Source of the DNA: Isoetes taiwanensis
Lineage: Eukaryota; Streptophyta; Lycopodiopsida; Isoetales; Isoetaceae
Reading direction: 5' to 3'
NCBI GenBank assembly: GCA_021234155.1
Contig: JAJEKV010000050.1
Span: 8,734,548-8,798,547 of the forward strand
DNA: 64,000 bases
The notes under the pieces are model-generated. The model was not told the origin of the DNA. It saw only the letters and a list, made by a program, of their open reading frames with translations, and did no database searches. This document shows positions 56,297-64,000 of the stretch, one piece after another (position 1 is the stretch's first letter; each line of letters opens with the position of its first letter). The translations under genes and the position numbers were made by a program.

Positions 56297-58807
56297 ATGC
56301 CAGGAATCGGCGAGATTCTAACCCTTACGGCGCCTCAGCCCGGCGACCTCAGCGGTCCCTTGCCGCCTGCCCAGGTCGTGGCCAATGAGGATTCCACGAA
56401 AAGCAGTGAAGAGAATGGCGCCCTGCCTTCGAAGCCCAATTCCGTCACTACCCAAACAAAAACAATAGGTATGATTCATCCTCCTCCAGATATTCGAAGT
56501 ATTGTTGATAAAACAGCACAGTTTGTGGCCCGCAATGGCTTGGAGTTTGAGAAGAAGATTTTGATGAATGAAAAGAACAATGTGAAGTTTAATTTTTTGA
56601 ATCCTTCGGACCCATATCATGCATATTACCAGCATAGGGTTTCGGAATATAAAGCTCAAGTCCAGGTGCAGAACCAGGCTCCCAATTTGGCTGCTGCAAT
56701 GGCCGCAGGTTCTAGTGGTGCTGTGCAGGAATCAAAGCCTGCTCCTGTTGCACCTGGTACTGCAGTCTCAACACCTGCACCAATAGAACCGCCACCGCCT
56801 AAGATTGAAGCCTTTCTTAGGCCTGTAAAAGTTCTTGAGCCTCCCGAAAGTGAGCAATACACTGTTAGGCTTCCTGAAGGTCTTACAGGGCAGGATCTTG
56901 ATACCATCAAACTGACAGCACAGTCTGTTGCGAGGAGCAACGCGGAGTTTTCTTGCAGGTTTAACTGACAGGGAGCATTCTAGTGCACAGTTTTTTCTTT
57001 TTTTGAAGCCGACCTTAGCATGTTTAGTTTTTTCACTGCACTTACAGATGCGTATTACAAGGTCTTGCTGCCCCCAAAAGGTTTAGTTGACAAGTTGAAA
57101 AAAGACTTATCTGATAGAACTATTGTCTTGGAGCGTTGTCTGCACAGACTGGAATGGGAACGCTCACAAGAACGGGCCAGACAGAAAGCAGAGGACGAGA
57201 TTGAACAAGAAAGGATGCAGATGGCTTTGATAGACTGGCATGATTTTGTGGTGGTTGAAACCATTGAATTTGCTGAGGATGAAGAGGAAGAACTACCACA
57301 GCCAATGACCATGGAGGAAGTCATTAGGCGAAGTAAAATGCTTAGTACTGGAGAAGAGGAAGAGCGGGTTGAGGCAGTTAAGGAGGTTGAGATGGAAATG
57401 GATGTGGAAGAAATGCAAATGGTAGAAGAAAGCATGAGGGTTACTACTCTAGATGGGAACCATGCAAATTACCCAGAAGAAATAATAGCACCACCTTTAG
57501 ATGACCAGGAACCACCAATGAGAATTGTGAAGAACTGGAAAAGGCCAGAGGATAGGCTTCCAGCAGAAAAAGACCCAACTAAAGTTGTTGTATCTCCAAT
57601 CACAGGAGAACATATTCCCGTAAACGAAATGGCAGAACATATGCGTATCTCTTTGATTGATCCAAAATACAAGGAACAAAAAGAGAGAATGATGGCAAAA
57701 CTTAGAGAAACAACCCTTGCAACAGATGATGAGATATCCCGTAATATTGTGGGGCTTGCTCGCACCAGACCTGATATTTTTGGTACTACTGAGGAGGAGG
57801 TCTCAAATGCTGTTAAAGCCGAGATAGAAAAGAAGAAAGAGGAACCAAAACAGGTGATTTGGGATGGACACACTGGCAGCATCAGCAGGACAGCAAACCA
57901 AGCCATGGCACAAATGAATGTTGATGAGCAGGGAAATGATGGGCTTTTACCAGGTCCTCTAGCCCCTCCAAAACTTGCTCCTGTACGCCCTCTTCCCCCT
58001 CCTCCTGGCTTGGCTGTTAATCTTCCACGACCCGTATTACAACAGGGTTCATCTGGAGTCTCTATGTCGACGATACCAGCTCCTCCTCCAAGGCCATCTA
58101 TGATGGCAGCACCATCACCTCTTCGACCACCCATGCCTCCCACAATGCCTAACATGGCAGGAAATTATAGACCCATGCTTCCACCAAATGCACAAATGCC
58201 AGGAAGCATGACCTCACAAATGCCTCAATTTACTCCTCTTCAACCGCGACCCTTCCTTCCTCCCATGCCACCAACAATGCCGCTAGGACCTCCACCCTCC
58301 ATGGCACATGCAATGCCGCCTCTTCCGGATGAAGAGGCTCCTCCCCTTCCACCAGATGAACCAGAGCCCAAGCGCCAAAAGTTGGACGAGTTGCAGCTCA
58401 TTCCAGAGGATCAATATCTAGCGCAACATCCAGTAAGTTCTCTTTTTTTGCATTTTGATTTTATTTAACTAGCCTTTACAAAGTATAACTACCTTTTGGA
58501 CCAGTATTGATTTTACTTTTTGTGATCATTGCAGGGCCCTGTTCGCATTACAGTATCTGTGCCTATTATCGAAGGTGAAGGGAACTTCAAGGGCCAAATG
58601 TTGGAAATCCCTGTACACTCTCTTTCAGAATCCATTGGCAATCTCAAGGAAAAGATTGCAAGTGAAATTGCGTTACCTGCGAACAAACAAAAGCTCAGTG
58701 GACGTGCAGGTTTTCTTAAGGACAACTTATCGCTTGCTTTTTACAACATTGGTCCTGGTGAGATGCTGACATTGGGACTAAGGGAGCGTGGTGGAAGAAA
58801 GAGATAA
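56297..58807 (+). CDS. SF3A1: Splicing factor 3A subunit 1 (SF3a120), with paired frameshifts
   Basis: Exon 1 is 56297-58432; a 102-base GT-AG intron follows (58433-58534); exon 2 is 58535-58807. Family role: SF3A1 is part of the U2 snRNP SF3a complex in the nucleus and helps branch-site recognition. Seen: SURP1 at about residues 69-111 ('VDKTAQFVARNG'); SURP2 from about residue 200; a Lys/Glu-rich helical region ('HRLEWERSQERARQKAEDEI'); 'VNEMAEHMRISLIDPKYKEQ'; a long Pro-rich stretch; 'EPKRQKLDE', likely nuclear localisation; and a C-terminal ubiquitin-like domain ending 'LRERGGRKR', all in exon 2. Odd: inside SURP2, one extra base in a T run (about 56950) and one missing base near 57012 put about 60 bases out of frame, with a TGA at 56966. 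As written the product stops at 223 residues; both flanking parts share one frame (802 residues if corrected). SURP2 also reads 'SVARSN' where 'FVARNG' is usual. Confidence 0.93.
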
Positions 58808-60054
58808 GAAACAAGGCCTATAAAAAGCGAGAATTGCTAAAGTGCATGTATATCTTTAGCTTTTCCTACTATCATAGGTACTCTGGAAGTATTTTGCAGT
58901 GCACATTAAGTAGTTCAGCGTCTATATTTTCTTGTAAGGTCTTTGGTTGGATTACAGGACTGAGAACAGAGCTGAGATAAAATTCGAGCATGTATTAATA
59001 TCAAGGCAAGTGCTTTCCAGCTGATGGAATGGGCATGCTGTATGTTTTGTTGATGCTGATATTCTTGTTTCTTTACTTTCTGTGACAAAATGTCAAATCA
59101 AGTTGAGCATCAGACGCAATCTGTTTTCGTTGAGGTTTGAGGTTACCGCCTTCATGTTTGTTATGTCTCATTTTTTCCTTTTCTTTATTGCAGTGTTTTA
59201 TGGCAATTATTTGGTATTCTAACATTTTTTACTTCTTTTGAGACGTTCAAGGATTTCCGTTAACAGATAAAATGCAATCATAAAATTAAGGGCTGGAAGC
59301 GATGCTATCATGCCTGACGATGTATCTTTGTTATTGTTCACACCATCTGTCTTATAAACTTGGCTATGAAAATAGAAAGCATTTGGTTAAATAGTTAGCT
59401 GATTTCGGTTGATGGTGTTACTCGATTTCGAATCTGGCAGCTGAAGTTTCTGATACATTCGTTGCCTGTAACTTCATATGAATTGTGCTCTGCATGTTTG
59501 GGCAGCTTAGTTATTCCCTTTTAGACTGCCCTGACTTCCAAGTGCGTGTATTTTGGTTGATAGCATTAAATCTGTTTAATGTCCTCATATTAATGTAAAA
59601 ACTGAAAAGGCCTTGTTTTTCGTGTTGAGAATTGTGTGGCGAATTATGGAGGGATGCATTGAGTTCAACCCTCGGAAGAACAATTATGGCATCATGAAAT
59701 TATATTTTACATAATCAACGGTTCATACGTTACCACATGTAATTCTTTCCCCTGTTTTCAGGCCTCCATTGGCATCGAGCTTTCTCTCCATGCTGTCAAG
59801 CCACACCCCGGACATAATTCTTGACCCCGGACATAAAAATAAGATGTTCAAAATATATTGGCTCTTTTTTTAGCAGGGTTGCCTAACCCCCCCTCCCGAT
59901 TTCCTGCAATTCTAGCTATGCCACGTGTCCTGCCACGTCACCTAAAATCATTTTGAGCCGTTCGATTCTCTAATTTTAAATCCTACAGTCAGGGAAATTA
60001 GAAAACTCAAGAAATTCTGTGCCGGAGTTTGGCTCCTTTGTTATTTTAGCAGGG
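58808..60054. other. SF3A1 3' UTR and downstream flank
   Basis: AT-rich, with no ORF of note. A stretch at 59880-59960 has runs of C and 'gccacgtgtcctgccacgtc', faintly like the hairpin families described elsewhere. No clear AATAAA within 200 bases of the stop was found. Confidence 0.5.
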
Positions 60055-60720
60055 TAGGGCGGCGTGGCTATGGCGACAGGGGTAAGAATGTTTAAGGCAA
60101 GGCGGCAGGGGGAGAAGCACGGCCATGGCAGTACTAATATAATCCGCAGTTCTGAGGAAACGGATTTCACAATACTCATCTTTTCGTAAATGGGCTCCTC
60201 TCAGATGTTCAAGAGGGCTCTTGCCGTTGCAGCTTTGGATTTGGGTGTTCACGCAGCTCTGTTACTTGCCAGCTTTTCACTACAGATCCCTACACTAGCT
60301 ACTGAGATTGAATCCATTTTCTTATTCTTCTAGCTTGCCTCAACGTGGCCCTCTTTTGTGACTGATGCGTATTTTATTATGCATCTGGAGACGGTAGAGC
60401 TTTGGAGCACTGGAATTAGGTACGTCCGTTTGGACCTGAGAAGGGGTTCTTTTTCATGTTACATCAGGTTTTAGCATAGCTTAGAAGCTCTACGATTCTG
60501 TATTGCTCTTCGAAGAGACAAGCTGATGGACTTCTGAGGAGCAGTTTGATGGGCATCGTTGACACATGTGTTGCCTCCTTCATTGCTGTAAATCCTGGGG
60601 CAGAGCTCAGGCCGTTATGTCTCACTTTGTCACTGCTGTAAATCCTGGGGCAGAGCTCAGGCCTGCTCCATGCTTCACTCTGTCAGAGCTTCATGTTTTT
60701 TTAATGTCAATGTGTACGAA
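60055..60720 (+). repeat. Dispersed sequence, copy near 60 kb
   Basis: Inverted counterpart of 16800-17345. It carries several indels and no long ORF in the corresponding frame. It also contains a 32-base duplication with a 50-base period (60582-60613 and 60632-60663, 'ctgtaaatcctggggcagag'). Confidence 0.8.
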
Positions 60721-60982
60721 AGTCCTATGGAAGAGCTCAGAGGCTCATGTTTGGCTGTACCAGAGGTTATGGCAGCTCCGCCCATGGTTACGCCCGTGGT
60801 ACTAGCCAATCCATTTGATGAAGGCTGAAGCTAATCAAGTGCTTGTTGCCCGCTAAGCTGTCCGGATCTGTTCTAGTGGACTCTGACTTAAAGCATGGAG
60901 CCTGTAGTGAATGCATCTGCCTATTTTCTATATTACACCTGCAAATAAAGAGTATAAGCAAGAAAAAAATTATAATTCTGTA

Positions 60983-61328
60983 TTTAGTGCTTGAGCAGAA
61001 TTGTGCCCACTTTTCAATCACTTAAACTGGCATGGAAGCAAAGCCTGCAAGTGTAGGAACATGTTCTAATATATGCACATGTTCTACACTTCATACGTTT
61101 ATGGCATTCATTTGCTTCATTTGCATGCAGAATGCAGGGGACCATGAAATTGGTGTTTAGTGCTTCAGCAGAATTCTGCCCGCTTTTCTATCACTTAAAC
61201 TGGCATAGAAACAAAGCCTGCAAGTGTAGGGACATGTTCTAATATCTGCACTTGCTATACACTTCATACGTTTATGGTATTTGTTTGCTTCATTTGCCTC
61301 CAGAATGCAGGGGACCATGAATTTGCCC
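60983..61328. repeat. Two tandem 173-bp units
   Basis: Units 60983-61155 and 61156-61328 are about 90% alike, both running from 'tttagtgctt' to 'gcaggggaccatgaa'. Non-coding. Confidence 0.85.
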
Positions 61329-61796
61329 TGATATTAGATACGCGGCATGATATTTGGTATATTGGAGCAGTTGTATGGCTTTATCTTAATGGCATGAAAA
61401 TAGGTTGAGTTTATTTTCTCAAGCAGAAGCTTCTTACAGTTTTGGAGATTAAGATTTTCAAATAATGCTTCAGATGCTCCCCTATTTCATATAGCACAGC
61501 ATCATATTACAGCTCTGTTGTTGTTTGCGTAGAGAAGAATAAACATTCACACTGGCAAGGCATCCTATGAAGCCTAGCAAAGAATTGAATTGCAAGAATG
61601 AAGCAATTGGTAAGCAGATAAGATATCTTGACTTTAATACGAATTCTTCCTTGAATGTGTCCTCAAAGTTCTGATCAGGTTGCAAAAGACAACCATGTTA
61701 TTGAAGACTAATCAAGTCGTTTCGAATTACCACAAAACAAAAACCAACGCGGCCCAGACTGCCTAGCCTTCTCCCCAACCCTGCAGTTCTGCTAGT

Positions 61797-61892
61797 TTTT
61801 TTTTTTTTTTGAGACAATGAGTTTTGAACCCTGATGGGGATCATCTCAATCCAAGACCTTATCAATAGACCACCTCGTGGTGGGCAAGGCTT
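61797..61892 (-). repeat. SINE-like sequence with poly(A) tail
   Basis: On the minus strand a short unit contains 'ggtggtctattgataagg' and 'gggttcaaaactc', which resemble degenerate A and B boxes of a tRNA-derived promoter, and ends in a run of about 17 A (plus T run at 61796-61812). Too short for a LINE with coding content. Confidence 0.45.
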
Positions 61893-63394
61893 TTAGTTCT
61901 CATTGAGTAATTGTTATGTATTGAATGTTTAAATTTTAAACCATTGGAAATGGTAGTTCGAACTCCATCATGGGACATTTACAAATTAGCTAAACAGGCC
62001 CGTTTACTTGAGGTAATGGGCGTGCAGGGATGTTTATCACCTTTAATTGGGCAGGCGAGGTTCCTCATCCGTAGCTCGGTTATCAGAAGTTCCATACCTC
62101 GATTATCAGAGATTGGCCATAGTAGATTATCAGCTGTCAGCCTGGATTATCAGCATCCGAGGCTGAATTCAGGGCAAAAAAATTCATTTCAGGCTGAATC
62201 AAGGGCAAAGATGCACGCCGCTAGTTTGAACCTCCCTGTTATGGCATATCACAAGGTATGAATCAACGATCATGAATGCTGATCCAAAAGCCTACCCGTT
62301 AATGTAACGGGCCCATGGTAGACCGCTCGAGTATTCGAACCTTGAATGTGCCTGTGGGGCGTTCCCGAGACACCGACATAAATGGGTAGAAGCGACTACT
62401 CATAAACGTCTAGACGGTTTTGCCCAGTTGGCTAAGGGCATATCGGTTAGGAACGTTACAGTTTTCATGATTTCAGATCATTACAGTTCATCAGATTCAT
62501 GCTATGCAAACGACGCCATGCAAAAGAAACTTTTACAGTCTTATCTGATTTCTGCCATACTTTTATCTTAATCCATTCCTCGGTTCTAATCTGAGCTATT
62601 CCAATTACTTCTGGCATGGCTTAAGTGCTCAGCTCCTTAGAAATCATTAGATCTGTGATACTTTTTGCAAGCTTTGAATATGCAATCATAAAATACTTCC
62701 ATATTCAATCATGCAAGCTTATTCACGTTCACGCACTTATAATTTAACTCTAAATCCATGCTAAGTTCCAGAGCCATCCTACTGCATCAACACAATTTAG
62801 CATGCACAATTTTGCTACGCTAGAAAACCCTAGGTGTAAGGCTTGATCCCCACCTGGAATCCCGCTTGCTTCTTCTGCACTCCAACACGCTCCCAGAGCT
62901 CTGCACGCAATTCGCTCCTTCAGCAATCCCTCTACAATCTATCTCCTTCCAAATGCTTTTCACTGTACTTGTATTTATTTTTTACCACCAGTATTCTGTC
63001 CGTATAATCTCTACATATACGACGTATTAACTCTGCATGCGTGATATTTTAATTATTATCCCTTCGCATCCTTATAATAAAATAATACCACAATGTACCT
63101 CAAAATCCTAGGTCCGTTACAGTTAAAGTTCGAGCTTTACAACAAACATTGCATTATTGCATTAACATACACCCGTCTAGTGATCAACTTATAAATGTAG
63201 GGTCGATATTTTTTTCAAGGCTAGATTGATTTTGATTTGTCTTTATTTGTGCATCGCAGGTTTTAATATGCACTTTTCTCAATTGCACAACTCAAATTGC
63301 CCTCACATGACCAAAAAAAACAGGCAACGTCTATTAAGCAAATAGTAAACACTATCCTATATTATAATGTTATAGCGCATTGGATTGGATCCAG
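61893..63394. other. No gene seen
   Basis: A 116-codon plus-strand ORF (61911-62261) has no recognisable domain and lies next to the SINE-like unit. At 62050-62160 'gattatcag' recurs four times. 'cgttacag' occurs at 62454 and 63113 and could mark LTR debris, but no matching LTR pair was found. Confidence 0.5.
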
Positions 63395-63506
63395 CCCTAA
63401 ATTGAACGGCTGAGATTCGCTCTTGACATAGATTCGATGGCTTACGCTAGCCCAAAATTGAACGGCTGAGATTCACCCGTGACATAGATTCGAGGGCTTA
63501 CGTTAG
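63395..63506. repeat. Two tandem 56-bp units
   Basis: 63395-63450 and 63451-63506 share 'aaattgaacggctgagattc' and 'gacatagattcga.ggctta'. Non-coding. Confidence 0.9.
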
Positions 63507-64000
63507 TCTTAGTGTGTATGTCTGTTTGCCCTGTTAGTTTTAGCGTGTGTTTTGCCTAATTGGCCAAGGGCAAGATCGCTCATCGTGAAGCCATTCTCCT
63601 TTCTGGACTCCTTCAATGCAATCCTTTCCTTTCATATGTCATCACTATGGAGACTCCGGCTTGCCCTGGCTTTTAGCCATATATTTTCTAATGCTGCCCT
63701 TATAATCTTCACGTTTGGCAATTGATATGATATGTTGTGAATTTATCAAGCCAATTAGGCCCTCAGGCCTCTATGGCAACTATTACAAAAGTTTGAGTGA
63801 AATCTAAGCGCATTAATCCAAGGCGATATATATATCAAAGTTAAGCATTAAATTATACAGATCAATTATGTCTGCCCTTTCCTTCTAAACATCCCGAATG
63901 TAAGTGCTAAAAGTATGTGATGATACTGCAAAACGATCTCATTGAGAGTTTACCTCTATACCACCTTATATGTTCATAGGAAAAACATTCCAGAAATGTA
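63507..64000. other. No gene seen
   Basis: AT-rich end of the window without ORFs or repeats that I recognise. Confidence 0.5.

Noticed and set aside
57055-58155. Long minus-strand ORFs opposite SF3A1 (126 and 228 codons)
   Set aside because: Antisense shadows of the Glu-rich and Pro-rich coding sequence.
1-64000. CRISPR arrays, rRNA and intact tRNA genes
   Set aside because: None seen: the short repeats are not regularly spaced, and no complete cloverleaf was found.

Overview
This is a nuclear segment of a large, transposon-rich land-plant genome. Three things show this: spliced genes with GT-AG introns, plant-type Ty3/gypsy, LINE and Helitron relics, and a tandem pair of 11S (legumin-type) cupin genes beside a splicing-factor gene, SF3A1. 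The 11S proteins lack the usual Asn-Gly cleavage site and disulfide cysteines and have a five-exon structure. That suggests a fern or other non-angiosperm, but the window alone cannot settle it.

Layout. (1) 1-12757: a direct segmental duplication. Copy 1 is 1-5135 (its left edge may lie outside the window) and copy 2 is 8752-12757. Each carries a minus-strand 425-codon 11S cupin gene, 98-99% identical in protein, with TATA box and RY/legumin-box core inside the duplicated promoter. Copy 1 has gained a ~1.45 kb insert (TIR element plus hairpin); copy 2 has gained a 130-bp duplication in its 3' UTR. (2) 12891-16298: a TIR-bounded 3.3 kb element with broken ORFs, directly beside a second hairpin of similar design. 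(3) 16.8-17.4 kb: a sequence whose inverted copy lies at 60.05-60.72 kb. (4) 18.2-27.6 kb: a ~640-bp tandem repeat split by a LINE, a Helitron relic, degenerate tandem repeats and an L1-like LINE ending in poly(A). (5) 27.6-30.1 kb: AT-rich, no clear gene. (6) 30116-53513: a nest of minus-strand Ty3/gypsy elements. Chromovirus A has its integrase split by element C (31386-42316, 5-bp target duplication). A is also interrupted by truncated element B (about 44.3-51.5 kb), whose reverse transcriptase is itself split by insert D (about 46.5-48.9 kb). (7) 53.5-56.3 kb: possible exons of an unidentified minus-strand gene. (8) 56297-58807: SF3A1 on the plus strand, nearly complete but carrying two compensating frameshifts in its second SURP domain. 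(9) 58.8-64 kb: 3' flank with short tandem duplications, the inverted dispersed repeat and a SINE-like sequence.

The intact or near-intact host genes are the two cupins (storage-type proteins entering the secretory pathway) and SF3A1 (U2 snRNP, nucleus). They are functionally unrelated. Almost everything else is mobile DNA at different stages of decay, and the nesting gives a relative order of events.
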